From the NCBI GenBank assembly GCA_003445095.1, contig DLVS01000531.1, forward strand, positions 1-26,918: 26,918 nucleotides of DNA. The letters run 5' to 3'. How positions within the stretch are numbered: position 1 is the stretch's first letter; every line of letters starts with the position of its first letter. This document shows positions 1 to 8,378 of this stretch, one piece after another. The stretch is from Verrucomicrobiales bacterium (GTDB taxonomy: Bacteria; Verrucomicrobiota; Verrucomicrobiia; Limisphaerales; UBA9464). The position numbers and the translations under genes were made by a program. The notes under the pieces were generated by a model. The model was not told the origin of the DNA, did not search any database, and was given only the letters and a program-made list of their open reading frames with translations.

Positions 1-377
1 GGGAAAATGAGGGCGGCTCCGACGCCGTGGATAACCCGGGCGGTGATGAGCGAGGTGGGCCCCCAAGCACTGCCGCAAGCCACGGACAGCACGCCGAAGA
101 TAACGAGGCCGATGACGATCACTCGGCGGCGTCCGAAGATATCCGCCAGCCGTCCCGCCGTGACCATTAGGGCGCCGATCGAAAGCATATACCCGCTCAC
201 GACCCACTGGAGGTCGGTGGCGGGCTCGCCGAAATCGCGAGCGATGGCCGGGAGCGCCAGGTTCAGGGCAAACCAATCCATCTGCACGATCAGCATGGAG
301 AGGCCACAGGCGACGATCACCATCAGATCGGGACGCGAAAACTTTGGCTGGTGGGAAAGTGCCTTCGCGTCGTGCAC
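1..377 (-). CDS. MFS transporter, DHA2 (EmrB/QacA-like) family, N-terminal fragment
   Basis: This is the N-terminal part of a proton-driven drug or metabolite exporter of the inner membrane; the rest lies beyond the left edge. Reading the reverse strand gives about 125 residues. The first membrane helix is hydrophobic (VIVACGLSMLIVQMDWFALN, then LALPAIARDF). It is followed by DLQWVVSGYMLSIGALM (helix 2) and GRLADIFGRRRV, the classic MFS loop 2-3 signature, then a third helix (VIGLVIFGVLSVACGSAW) and the start of helix 4 (ARVIHGVGAAL). The order WVxxxYxL followed by GRLADxxGRRR is typical of 14-helix DHA2 proteins. The start is uncertain: GTG at 377 gives a short hydrophilic leader, an ATG at 323 sits right at helix 1, and a TTG lies further upstream. 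It diverges from glcE, so the two may share a regulatory region. The substrate cannot be told. Confidence 0.85.
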   Translation of the reverse strand, partial: MHDAKALSHQPKFSRPDLMVIVACGLSMLIVQMDWFALNLALPAIARDFGEPATDLQWVVSGYMLSIGALMVTAGRLADIFGRRRVIVIGLVIFGVLSVACGSAWGPTSLITARVIHGVGAALIF

Positions 378-644
378 TCGCCCAGCATCAGAACGGGCCA
401 ACCGGTGATGCAATGTCTAACTGCTCTCCCCGAAACGTTCGAGCCTCTCAAAAAGGCCGGTAACGACTTTTGCCGGAGCCACCCACCAGATTCCTCGCGT
501 GACCATTCCGATATTTCACGCCAGAGGCGGGCGCTCTAATACTGTTTCGGACCCAGGGGAGAGGTGTCGTGGTTGTGAAGCTCGGTCCTTTCATTCCCTG
601 CGCTCCTCTTTACGCTATTTGGGGTTCCCGCTGGCTTTTCTAGA
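378..644. other. Intergenic region between divergent MFS gene and glcE
   Basis: This 267-bp stretch separates two divergent genes and must hold both promoters. I could not identify a convincing -35/-10 pair or a strong Shine-Dalgarno sequence before the glcE ATG; the upstream sequence is GGCTTTTCTAGA. No credible coding sequence is seen in it. Confidence 0.4.
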
Positions 645-1721
645 ATGAATCCCGCGCTTAGCCCTCGTTCACTGACCGAACTGGCCGACGCCATCAGGTC
701 GGCTCCCCGGGTTCTCGCGATCGGCGCTGGAACCAAGCCGCGGTTGAGTGCGGTCGAGGCAACTCGAGTTTCCACCGCGAACCTGCGGGGAATCCTCGAA
801 TACGATCCGAGCGAATTCACCTTCACGGCGCTGGCAGGAACGCGGGTTAGCGAGGTTGCCGCCGCCTTGGCCGAACGTGGCCAGCATCTTCCGTTCGATC
901 CGCTGTTGGTGGAATCGGGATCCACTCTCGGCGGGGCGGTTGCCTCGGGATTGAGTGGGCCGGGCCGGTTTCGATTTGGCGGAGTGCGCGATTTTATTCT
1001 GAGTGTGCGATTCGTCGATGGTCGGGGACGCTTACTGCGTTTGGGGGGTAAAGTAGTCAAGAACGCGGCGGGGTTTGATCTGCCGAAGTTCTTCGTCGGC
1101 AGTCTCGGACGCTTCGGCGCGTTGGGCGAAATCACCTTTAAAGTTTTTCCGCAGCCGGCTTCCGCGCTCACGTTGGGGCTTCGCACCGGTTCGTTCGAAG
1201 TTGCCGCAAGGATCCTGGCCAAGCTCGCGCGGTCACGTTGGGAACCTGAGGCGCTCGACATTCCGCCGGGTGGACATGACATCCACGTGCAGCTCGGCGG
1301 CCCTCGGCCTGCTCTAGTGGCGCTCGCTCGCGAAATTCTCGAGAGCTATCCCGGTGAAGTCATCGACCATGCGCACGACGAATGGACCGACTTGCGGGAA
1401 TTCCGCTGGGCCCACCCTGACGGAGTTTTGGTCAAGGTTCCGCTCTCGTTGGACGCCGTGCCGGCTCTCGCTCGCGCAATCGGGGCCCTGACGGATTCGA
1501 AGATTCACTTCAGCTCCGGCGGAAACGTTGCTTACTTGTCCGTGCCCCATCCTGAGACTGCAGAACCCGTCGCGGCGGTGTTGACCCGGCTCGGCCTAAC
1601 TGGGCTTACCTTGCGCGGCCAAGCGCCCCTTTTTCTTGGCGCCGTCAAGCACCCGGCAATCGAAACCGCAGTGAAGATGGCGCTGGATCCGGACTATCGT
1701 TTTCCTTCACTCGACGACTGA
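645..1721 (+). CDS. glcE: Glycolate oxidase FAD-binding subunit GlcE
   Basis: This is a subunit of the membrane-associated glycolate oxidase (GlcDEF), which oxidises glycolate, and in some bacteria D-lactate, to the 2-oxoacid and passes electrons through flavin to the GlcF iron-sulfur protein. The 358-residue length matches the family (about 350). The N-terminal half is a PCMH-type FAD-binding domain. Its markers are a degenerate nucleotide loop (VLAIGAGTKPRL, residues about 23-34), LPFDPLLVESGSTLGGAVASG with GPGRFRFGGVRDF (about 82-117), and RLGGKVVKNAAGFDL followed by FVGSLGRFGALGEITF. These align closely, from memory, with E. coli GlcE. The C-terminal half ends with ALDPDYRF, the usual near-terminal motif of the flavoprotein family. 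The stop overlaps the glcF start by one base (TGATG), so translation is probably coupled. No glcD is adjacent. Confidence 0.9.
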   Translation: MNPALSPRSLTELADAIRSAPRVLAIGAGTKPRLSAVEATRVSTANLRGILEYDPSEFTFTALAGTRVSEVAAALAERGQHLPFDPLLVESGSTLGGAVASGLSGPGRFRFGGVRDFILSVRFVDGRGRLLRLGGKVVKNAAGFDLPKFFVGSLGRFGALGEITFKVFPQPASALTLGLRTGSFEVAARILAKLARSRWEPEALDIPPGGHDIHVQLGGPRPALVALAREILESYPGEVIDHAHDEWTDLREFRWAHPDGVLVKVPLSLDAVPALARAIGALTDSKIHFSSGGNVAYLSVPHPETAEPVAAVLTRLGLTGLTLRGQAPLFLGAVKHPAIETAVKMALDPDYRFPSLDD

Positions 1722-3010
1722 TGTTGCACGCCATTTCCACCGAAAAGTTTGGGTCGCTCGGCAAACCGATGGCGGACGCAGTGTCGCAGTGTGTGCATTG
1801 TGGTTTTTGCCTGGCGGCCTGCCCGACTTACCGAGAGCTCGGCCAGGAAATGGATACGCCGCGTGGCCGGATCGTGCTCATGAAGGACGTGCTCGAAGGA
1901 CACCTGCCGTGGGAGTCGGCCCAGCCGCACGTGGATCGATGTTTGGGTTGCCTTGCTTGTGAACCGGCGTGTCCCAGCGGCGTGCCGTATCGCGACCTGA
2001 TCAGTCCGTTTCGCGCCGTGGCGCAAGCCTCTTCGCGCCGTTCGCTCGGCGAAAGGTTTCGTCGGTTTATCACGGCGAAGACACTCCCGTATCCCAACCG
2101 ATTTCGCCTGGCCGCCAGACTGGGAATCATGGCTCGAACCTGGATGCCTTGGTTACCTCGTGGGTTGAAGCCCATGTTGGAATTGTTGCCCGAACAACTG
2201 CCGGCCCATGAGTCGTGGCCCGCGGTAACGCCAGCGCGGGGCGAACGTCGTGCGCGGGTTGCCTTGTTGATCGGATGTGCCCAACAGGTGCTCGATCCCG
2301 ATATCAACTCGGCGACGATCGAGGTCCTTTCTCGCAACGGCGTGGAAGTCGTGATTCCAGCGGGGCAGGGATGTTGCGGCGGTCTGGCCTGGCATACCGG
2401 CGACCTTGCTGCTGCCCGAGGTTTTGCCCGGCGTAACTTGGCGGCCTTTCCGGAAGATGTTGACGCCATCCTGACCAACGCCGCGGGCTGCGGCTCCGCT
2501 CTACACGAGTACGCCCTAATATTGCGTGGGACGCCCCAGGAAGTTCAGGCCGAATCGTTCTGCGAGCGGGTTCAGGATGTGAGCGCCTTTTTGGCTCGGC
2601 TCGGGTTGCGTGATCCGTTCGCCGAACGCCAATTGAAGGTTGCCTATCACGACGCCTGTCATCTCTCGAATGCCCAAGGTGTGCGTCGCCAACCGCGTGA
2701 TCTGCTGCGCGCAATCCCCGGGATGCAGGTGGTGGAAATCATCGATTCCGACCTCTGCTGTGGGAGTGCGGGCAGTTACAACCTCGATCAGCCAGCGATC
2801 GCGGCTTCCCTGGGCGAACAGAAGGCCCGTGCGATCATCGCCACGGGCGCGGAGGTCGTGGTTTCGGGGAACATCGGTTGCCTCACGCAACTGCGGCATC
2901 ATCTCCAAAAATCAGGATCCAAAATTCCCGTGCGGCATACCTTTCAATTGTTGCGAGATGCGTATCAGCAAAAAGGGCTTGCGCACCCACTGAGTAAATT
3001 TACTCAATGA
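1721..3010 (+). CDS. glcF: Glycolate oxidase iron-sulfur subunit GlcF
   Basis: This is the electron-transfer subunit of glycolate oxidase, acting with GlcE at the cytoplasmic face of the membrane. It is 429 residues long, against about 407 in E. coli. Two 4Fe-4S ferredoxin motifs are complete: Cys24, 27, 30 and 34 followed by Pro (CVHCGFCLAACP), and Cys74, 77, 80 and 84 followed by Pro (CLGCLACEPACP). Two CCG (cysteine-rich) domains follow: one with LIGCAQQVLDPD and GQGCCGGLAWHTGD, and a second with YHDACHLSNAQG and SDLCCGSAGSYN. This 2[4Fe-4S] plus 2 CCG layout defines the GlcF/LutA/HdrD-like family, and adjacency to GlcE makes GlcF the best name. The last six codons and the stop contain a perfect palindrome, so the 3' end of the gene doubles as possible regulatory DNA for the next gene. 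Confidence 0.92.
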   Translation: MLHAISTEKFGSLGKPMADAVSQCVHCGFCLAACPTYRELGQEMDTPRGRIVLMKDVLEGHLPWESAQPHVDRCLGCLACEPACPSGVPYRDLISPFRAVAQASSRRSLGERFRRFITAKTLPYPNRFRLAARLGIMARTWMPWLPRGLKPMLELLPEQLPAHESWPAVTPARGERRARVALLIGCAQQVLDPDINSATIEVLSRNGVEVVIPAGQGCCGGLAWHTGDLAAARGFARRNLAAFPEDVDAILTNAAGCGSALHEYALILRGTPQEVQAESFCERVQDVSAFLARLGLRDPFAERQLKVAYHDACHLSNAQGVRRQPRDLLRAIPGMQVVEIIDSDLCCGSAGSYNLDQPAIAASLGEQKARAIIATGAEVVVSGNIGCLTQLRHHLQKSGSKIPVRHTFQLLRDAYQQKGLAHPLSKFTQ

Positions 3011-3019
3011 CTGAGTAAA
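2991..3019. promoter_or_regulatory. Palindrome TGAGTAAATTTACTCA plus a third half-site
   Basis: A perfect 16-bp palindrome, TGAGTAAATTTACTCA, lies at 2991-3006. It is followed after 5 bp by another TGAGTAAA at 3012-3019, giving three copies of one 8-bp half-site. It is AT-rich within GC-rich surroundings and overlaps the end of glcF. It lies about 40 bp before the likely ATG (3058) of the DUF4143 ATPase gene. The spacing fits an operator or protein-binding site controlling that gene. A function as operator is inferred; no regulator is encoded next to it except the ATPase itself. Confidence 0.45.
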
Positions 3020-3057
3020 GTTGACTGGTGTCATTCTCTGGCGGCAAAATAGACCGT

Positions 3058-4239
3058 ATGGAGTTTGAGCGACCGGCCGTAGCCGAGATTGAAAAGGGGA
3101 TGTCGTCGCGAGTCCCGCTCCTTCAGGTGGTCGTGGGGCCGAGGCAGGTTGGAAAGAGCACGGCGGCCCGACAGATTGAGCAACGTCTGGCTTGGTCGTC
3201 TCATTCCGCCTCCGCCGATTCCGCGCTTCCTCATTCGCCCGAGTGGATCGAAACGCAGTGGCAATTGGCCCGGTTAAAGGCTGAAAAAGGGAAATCGCTG
3301 CTGATCCTGGACGAGGTCCAAAAAATCCGCGGCTGGAGCGAGGTCGCCAAACGTCTGTGGGATGAGGAACGGGCGAAGAAAGGCCCGGTCCGGGCGCTGT
3401 TGCTGGGTTCCTCCGCGTTGCTCCTTCAAAAGGGGCTTACGGAGAGCCTGAGCGGTCGCTTCTTCCTTCACCGTTTTACCCATTGGACGTGGCCGGAGTG
3501 CCAGGTTGCCTTTGGCTGGAATCTCGACCAGTGGATCTACTTTGGCGGATACCCGGGGGCCGCTGGCCTAGCCGATGACGAGACGCAGTGGAAACGTTAC
3601 GTGACTGATTCGCTCATCGAGACGGTGCTATCGCGCGACGTGCTCCAACTTCAAACGGTCAACAAGCCGGCCCTTTTGCGGCATCTCTTCGCGCTGGCGG
3701 CGACCTTTCCCGCCCAAATACTCTCGTACACGAAGATGTTGGGGCAGCTTCAGGACGCCGGAAACACGACCACGCTGGCCCATTATCTCAAGCTGCTAGA
3801 GAGCGCCTTCTTGGCTTCTGGCCTGGAGTTGTTCTCGAAGGGCAAAGTGAGAAAGCGGGGGAGTAGTCCCAAGCTGATCTTGTGGAACAACGCGCTCATC
3901 AACGCGACGTCGCTTCGCTCATTGGCGGACGCACGGCGGGAGGGGAACTGGTGGGGGCGTTTGGTGGAGAATGCCGTTGGAGCTCACCTGCTCAACGAAC
4001 TTCAGGGACCTCAGTGGAGCATCACCTATTGGCGGGACGGTGATCAGGAAGTCGATTTTGTGGTGAGCCACGGGACTGACATTTGGGCCATCGAGGTCAA
4101 GAGTGGGCGGGCGGGGAAGCAAGCCGGGGTTGAGGCATTTCGAAAGGCCTATCCGAAAGCCAAGGTGTGGCTCATCGGCGCTGATGGCGTAAAGCTCGAG
4201 GAATTTTTCTCGCGACCGGCGATTTCTTGGTTTGGGTGA
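3058..4239 (+). CDS. AAA_14 / DUF4143 family ATPase
   Basis: This cytoplasmic ATPase belongs to a large, poorly understood accessory family with an N-terminal AAA_14 domain and a C-terminal DUF4143 domain. Walker A is GPRQVGKST (residues 27-35), Walker B is LLILDEVQ (81-88), and a sensor-like LLLGSSALLLQKGLTESLSGRF follows. The C-terminal part has SRDVLQLQTVNKPALLRHLF, ENAVGAHLL, then ITYWRDGDQEVDFVV and WAIEVKSG. The D-x-E-V-D ... E-V-K pattern resembles a PD-(D/E)xK nuclease-type core. I prefer the ATG at 3058 (393 aa), because it brings the P-loop to the usual distance from the N-terminus; a GTG at 3028 would add 10 residues. It sits between glcF and the lactate permease but has no obvious metabolic link to them, so it may be an inserted accessory gene. 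The palindrome just upstream suggests separate regulation. Confidence 0.85.
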   Translation: MEFERPAVAEIEKGMSSRVPLLQVVVGPRQVGKSTAARQIEQRLAWSSHSASADSALPHSPEWIETQWQLARLKAEKGKSLLILDEVQKIRGWSEVAKRLWDEERAKKGPVRALLLGSSALLLQKGLTESLSGRFFLHRFTHWTWPECQVAFGWNLDQWIYFGGYPGAAGLADDETQWKRYVTDSLIETVLSRDVLQLQTVNKPALLRHLFALAATFPAQILSYTKMLGQLQDAGNTTTLAHYLKLLESAFLASGLELFSKGKVRKRGSSPKLILWNNALINATSLRSLADARREGNWWGRLVENAVGAHLLNELQGPQWSITYWRDGDQEVDFVVSHGTDIWAIEVKSGRAGKQAGVEAFRKAYPKAKVWLIGADGVKLEEFFSRPAISWFG

Positions 4240-4327
4240 ACCAGAGGTGAACGGCCCAATAGTGGGATCGTCGCCCTCCGCTGTCGGAGTCCCGCAGGTG
4301 CCCTCGCCCGAAGAGGACAGGCGCGGG

Positions 4328-4351
4328 CGCCGGTCAGACCCAAAACCGGCG
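4328..4351. other. Intergenic inverted repeat between ATPase and permease genes
   Basis: CGCCGGT at 4328-4334 pairs perfectly with ACCGGCG at 4345-4351 across a 10-nt loop, and a further GGCGCCGGT copy lies at 4354-4362. No T-run follows, so an intrinsic terminator is not supported. It may be a processing or attenuation structure, or simply GC-rich chance pairing. Confidence 0.25.
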
Positions 4352-4429
4352 AAGGCGCCGGTGCCACTAGCGCAGGGGCAGTGTCCGGATACGCCGGTGA
4401 ACGGCGCGGATCGAGTTCCCGCTTGAGTC

Positions 4430-4455
4430 AAGGAGGGTCGGTCCCGACTCTCCTT
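4430..4455 (+). promoter_or_regulatory. Hairpin in the leader of the lactate permease gene
   Basis: AAGGAGGGTC (4430-4439) can pair with GACTCTCCTT (4446-4455), with one G-T wobble and a 6-nt loop. It ends 12 nt before the chosen permease ATG at 4468. The 5' arm contains AAGGAGG, a perfect Shine-Dalgarno core, yet no start codon lies at normal distance after it; the chosen ATG is about 31 nt away. Folding would bring that SD closer to the start. A role in translation control is an inference. Confidence 0.3.
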
Positions 4456-4467
4456 CGTCCACCCCTC

Positions 4468-6102
4468 ATGCCCTGGTCCCATAACTACAATCCGCTTGGC
4501 AATCTGGCTTTGTCGGCGTTGGTCGCCACGTTGCCGGTGGTGGTTCTTTTGGGACTGCTGGCCTTCTGGCATGTGCGGGCGCAAATCGCGGCCCTCACCG
4601 GACTGCTCACCGCCGCCGCCCTGGCAATCTTGGTCTATCACATGCCGGTGTCGTTGACCGTGGCGGCCGCAGCTTATGGCGCTGCCTTTGGACTCTTCCC
4701 CATCGGTTGGATCATTCTCAACGCCATCTTCATTTACAATCTGTCAGTGCAGACCGGTCAGTTCACCGTTTTGCAACAACAGGTGGCGGGAGTTTCGCGC
4801 GACCGACGGATTCAAGCACTGCTAATTGCCTTCAGCTTTGGTGCCTTCATCGAAGGCGCGGCGGGATTTGGCGCCCCGGTGGCGATCACGGGAGCACTCA
4901 TGATCGGGCTGGGTTTCCGTCCGCTGGAAGCCGCCAAACTCGCGCTGATTGGCAACACCGCGCCGGTGGCATTTGGGGCGCTGGGAACTCCGCTGATCAC
5001 CCTCGCGAAGATCACGAACCTCGATGTTCATCTGCTGAGTTCCATGGTCGGCCGCCAGCTTCCGGTCTTTTCCCTGATCGTTCCGTTTTGGCTCGTGGCT
5101 GCTCAGGCGGGCTGGCGCGGAATGATGGGTGTTTGGCCCGCCTGTTTGGTGACGGGACTGAGCTTCGCTGCCCTGCAATTCGTCGTCTCCAATTTCCATG
5201 GTCCATGGCTGGTGGACATCATCGGTTCGGTTGGCTCCATGGGCGCGCTGGTGCTCTTCATGAAATTGTGGAAGCCACGCGATGAACCGATCGCACCAGC
5301 CGTCGCGTCGCCTTCCGAGCAAACAGCGCCGGCGTCCTCGCCCGCCTGGCGAGCCTGGATTCCGTGGGTTTTTCTTACGATCTTCGTTTTTCTTTGGGGA
5401 CTGCCGACGATTAAAGCCGCTTTGAACACCGCTTTCGCTCCGAGCCTGGAGGTGCCGATGTTGCATCGGGCAGTTCAGCGTGTCCCGCCGGTGGTCGAAC
5501 GGCCCGAACTCGAAGCGGCCGTGTTCAACTTCAACGCATTGTCCGCGACCGGGACCGCCCTACTTTTGGCGGGAGTCCTCGCCGGCTTCGCGCTGGGGCT
5601 GGGACCTCGCCGACTTGTCGCCACTTATGCCGCGACGATTTGGAGCCTGCGAGTCTCTCTGTTGACCATTGCGCTCATGCTGGCGCTGGGTTTCACGACC
5701 CGTTACAGCGGCACGGACACCACGATGGGATTGGCGATGACGGCGACGGGATTCTGGTTCCCGTTCTTTTCTCCGCTGATCGGCTGGCTCGGCGTCGCGC
5801 TGACCGGCAGCGACACTTCTTCGAATGTCCTGTTCGGGAATCTTCAACAGGTCACCGCGAACCAACTGAACCTCTCTCCCGTCCTGATGGCTGCGTCCAA
5901 CAGCTCGGGTGGAGTCATGGGGAAAATGATCGACGCCCAAAGCATCGTCGTGGCCAGTGTCGCTACCGGAGGCCGGCCTGATAGTCCCGATGCCGGCACG
6001 GTGTTGCGGTCTGTCTTCTGGCACAGCGTCGCGCTGGCTCTGCTGATGGGTGGGTTAGTAATGTTGCAGGCTTATCTTTTCCCCGCGATCGTTCCGCGGT
6101 GA
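4468..6102 (+). CDS. lldP: L-lactate permease (LctP family, TC 2.A.14)
   Basis: This is a multi-helix inner-membrane symporter for lactate and, in related proteins, glycolate. With the ATG at 4468 it is 544 residues, normal for the family (about 530-560). The N-terminus [23 protein letters not shown] matches the typical LctP opening (a W..NY.P.GN..LS..VA..P pattern), which is why I reject the GTG at 4381. That GTG would add 29 hydrophilic residues. Family signatures are present: [78 protein letters not shown] and [19 protein letters not shown]. Its nearness to glcEF suggests import of the 2-hydroxyacid that this oxidase consumes. The intervening DUF4143 gene interrupts the pair. Confidence 0.93.
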   Translation: MPWSHNYNPLGNLALSALVATLPVVVLLGLLAFWHVRAQIAALTGLLTAAALAILVYHMPVSLTVAAAAYGAAFGLFPIGWIILNAIFIYNLSVQTGQFTVLQQQVAGVSRDRRIQALLIAFSFGAFIEGAAGFGAPVAITGALMIGLGFRPLEAAKLALIGNTAPVAFGALGTPLITLAKITNLDVHLLSSMVGRQLPVFSLIVPFWLVAAQAGWRGMMGVWPACLVTGLSFAALQFVVSNFHGPWLVDIIGSVGSMGALVLFMKLWKPRDEPIAPAVASPSEQTAPASSPAWRAWIPWVFLTIFVFLWGLPTIKAALNTAFAPSLEVPMLHRAVQRVPPVVERPELEAAVFNFNALSATGTALLLAGVLAGFALGLGPRRLVATYAATIWSLRVSLLTIALMLALGFTTRYSGTDTTMGLAMTATGFWFPFFSPLIGWLGVALTGSDTSSNVLFGNLQQVTANQLNLSPVLMAASNSSGGVMGKMIDAQSIVVASVATGGRPDSPDAGTVLRSVFWHSVALALLMGGLVMLQAYLFPAIVPR

Positions 6103-6593
6103 ACAGGAACGGCGCGGCTTCCTGACGAACATCCTGCATTTCCCCCATCGACCATTGCAGGTCGCAGCGTTCGCTGCCGGCATAAGGATCCCAGCAAGGG
6201 GACTGAGTTGGGACTGAGCTCCGATCAGCTCGCAAATGGATCTGACTCCTTTTCCTCGGGGCGAGCGTGTGAGTTCGTGGTGCAGGACGGGCGGCCCCAT
6301 CGGAGCTGGCCGGACTATCTATGGCGTCGTTAGCTGTATTTCGCGAGTTCTACGGAACGCCTCAAGGCGTTTCCGGATTTTTGAGTAATACGCGATGACC
6401 AGGTTCCGCTGATTTCGACGCTTGGCCGTCGATGGACGACGGGACCAAATTAGAGCAACAGGTGTCATGACTGCTTTGGAATGAGTTCATGGGTCGACTC
6501 TAGGTGCGATCCATCCAGCATGAGCTGCGCCACCGGAAAACCACTGGTTCAACTTTCGTTGACCGGTCGTGTCGAACTGGCTCTTCCACCCTT
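6103..6593. other. Non-coding gap downstream of the lactate permease
   Basis: This 491-bp stretch lies between the permease stop and the stop of the convergent lamin-tail gene. The one structure I can support in it is the terminator-like hairpin at 6353-6382. A short direct repeat of GGGACTGAG occurs near 6200. No open frame in it resembles a protein I recognise, and the small frames near its right end are antisense to the lamin-tail gene. Confidence 0.5.
6353..6382 (+). terminator. Probable intrinsic terminator after the permease gene
   Basis: CGGAACGCC (6353-6361), loop TCAA, then GGCGTTTCCG (6366-6375) form a stem with one bulged T. It is followed directly by GATTTTT (6376-6382). The GC-rich stem, tetraloop and short T-run on the plus strand fit Rho-independent termination of the glcE-to-lldP transcript. 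It is about 250 nt past the permease stop, so the transcript would have a long 3' tail. Only five T residues are present, so strength may be modest. Confidence 0.5.
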
Positions 6594-8378
6594 TTACTCG
6601 GCTTCCACCCGAAACAGCCCGGGCAACAACACATCGACGCTGACCGATCCTCCCGGCGCTGGGGTAGGAATGAGGCCTTGGTCGTTCCAACCTTGGCCCA
6701 ACGAGGAAGTGCGTTCCAAACGATAGGTTCGGCCCGGTTCAGCGACGAAGCTGAGTCGGACGCCTTGCGGCAAGACAGCGATGCCCAGGTGCGGCGGCGT
6801 CGGGGGAACCGTATTCTCTGCCTCCCAAGCCAAAGGATTGTTCCCAAATTGGGATACGTCCTTTCGCTTTAAGGCAGGGCCACCACCGTCCGGGGCGGTG
6901 GGCCAGGGCGGGAGTGGGGAGTAATTAATTTCTTCTACCAAGACGTAAGGAACGAAACCGGCATCCGGATGGGGCTGAATTTGAGGCGGATCAGGCTGAT
7001 ACAACGCGACTCGTTCTCCGCCGTTGCTCAGCGCGTTGGTCCACGGCCCGAATACCGGAATGTTCGCTGGAACACTGTATCGCGTCCGAAATTGGGCGGG
7101 ATCGATAGCAACGACTAAGCAACGCGCGCCCGATTCGAGCGCTACGCCTCCGGGAAAATCGAAGTCAACCGCGTCCCGCAAACGCCACGTGTTCTCAGGA
7201 TGCTCCGGATCGTACAGCGAAACGGTCTGATCTGAGTTGTTCTGGAGTTCGAGGAATTCGTCTTCCCCGGCTGCCGGATGGTACTGGATTCGTCGAAAGA
7301 CGATCGGACCGACCTTGGGAGCGGCGTTGCTGGCGCCCAAGCCCTGGCGAAACAGCGTAATGAACTCTGGAGGATAGGCGGCGTTCACTTCAGTGCCGAA
7401 CGTCAATTGGCTGAGCGTGGTCAACTTGCCGGCGCCGTCGGGATATCGTCCCAAACTGATTCCGTTGGCCGTCGCCTCAAATGTCACGGCGTCCATCCAG
7501 AGCTTAGGGTTCCCGTTTGCATCAGCGGATAGTAGCACCGCTTCATCGCCGTGAGCCGAACTAAAAGTGAATGACGGGGAGTTCCCGTCGCCGGTTGGAT
7601 TGAAGCCCGCGGGGTCGCCAGTTCCGGCCAGCTCGTAAAACACCTTGAAGCGGCCGCCTTCAATCACGGTGCCGTTGGGGATGCGAAACTTCATCGGATT
7701 TGCGCGGCTGTTCGAGATGTACCAGCCACCGATGTTCACGGGTTGATCGGTTAGATTCTTGAGCTCGATGGCGTCTTCCAAAGGTGGGTCAGTGTGCGCG
7801 AGGATTTCGTTGATGACCACGGTGCGCTGAGGGCCAACACCGGCGCGGCCCGGAGAGCCGTGCCACTCGGCACTGGAGCGCCAATTGTCGGGATCGTCCA
7901 GATTGCCGGCGGGATCGACACATTCGAGGGTGCTGCCCAATCCGTCAGGACGGGAAGGCCAGCGACCGTCGGGTCGGTAACTGAAGGCAACTAAAGTGAG
8001 TTGGTTCGCATCGACTAAGGTTACGAGTTCGCCTTCGTCCGCAAACCTTCCCATGAATGCTCCGTCGGCGAGCCGGATTCCGGCGGTCCCGTAACGACTA
8101 ATAAATTTCGCGCGATCGCGGACAATCACGATTCGCTCGTTCCCGGCGAGCAAGGTCGGCGATCCGAAGGTGTACGTGATGGCGCTGGTGAATTGAGCCC
8201 CGGTCAGCGTCACCGGGGTGGTGCCTTGATTGATGAGCTCGATGAACTCCAAGTCAGGATCTTGCTCGTCGTGATAATTGAGTTCACTGACCGAGAGCTG
8301 ACCGGCGGCCGACAGTGTGGCGCACACCAAAAGAGGCGGTCCGCCGATCCACCAGCGCCTGAAAATGTTCCAACGCAT
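6594..8378 (-). CDS. Secreted lamin-tail-domain protein with conserved C-terminal module
   Basis: This is an exported protein of 594 residues when started at the ATG at 8378. A TTG at 8411 would add 11 residues. The N-terminus (MRWNIFRRWW followed by a hydrophobic PPLLVCATLSAAG) looks like a signal peptide. Three lamin-tail-like beta-sandwich domains can be seen. The first starts at SVSELNYHDEQDPDLEFIEL (about 28-135), the second at VVINEILAHTDPPLEDAIEL (about 185-330), and the third at RRIQYHPAAGEDEFLELQNN (about 358-455). A fourth, shorter NYSP-type segment follows. Each shows the E-(I/L/Q)-x-Y/L-H ... E-(F/A)-(I/L)-E-L pattern of the family. The C-terminus (GRTYRLERTSSLGQGW ... LFRVEAE) matches the terminal module of the propeller proteins at 16.6-26.9 kb. 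Lamin-tail domains in bacteria occur on secreted nucleases, phosphatases and CotH proteins, but no enzyme domain is visible here. Confidence 0.82.
   Translation of the reverse strand: MRWNIFRRWWIGGPPLLVCATLSAAGQLSVSELNYHDEQDPDLEFIELINQGTTPVTLTGAQFTSAITYTFGSPTLLAGNERIVIVRDRAKFISRYGTAGIRLADGAFMGRFADEGELVTLVDANQLTLVAFSYRPDGRWPSRPDGLGSTLECVDPAGNLDDPDNWRSSAEWHGSPGRAGVGPQRTVVINEILAHTDPPLEDAIELKNLTDQPVNIGGWYISNSRANPMKFRIPNGTVIEGGRFKVFYELAGTGDPAGFNPTGDGNSPSFTFSSAHGDEAVLLSADANGNPKLWMDAVTFEATANGISLGRYPDGAGKLTTLSQLTFGTEVNAAYPPEFITLFRQGLGASNAAPKVGPIVFRRIQYHPAAGEDEFLELQNNSDQTVSLYDPEHPENTWRLRDAVDFDFPGGVALESGARCLVVAIDPAQFRTRYSVPANIPVFGPWTNALSNGGERVALYQPDPPQIQPHPDAGFVPYVLVEEINYSPLPPWPTAPDGGGPALKRKDVSQFGNNPLAWEAENTVPPTPPHLGIAVLPQGVRLSFVAEPGRTYRLERTSSLGQGWNDQGLIPTPAPGGSVSVDVLLPGLFRVEAE

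Noticed and set aside
536..1282. Minus-strand frame opposite glcE
   Set aside because: It is antisense to a well-supported GlcE sequence; the product is Pro/Arg/Ser-rich with no motif. GC-rich third positions keep antisense frames open.
6382..6388. TGAGTAA resembling the DUF4143 upstream half-site
   Set aside because: A single 7-bp match just after the terminator T-run without a partner; expected by chance.
6481..6872. Small plus-strand frames near the end of the permease intergenic gap
   Set aside because: They mostly run antisense to the lamin-tail C-terminus and show no motif or ribosome binding site.
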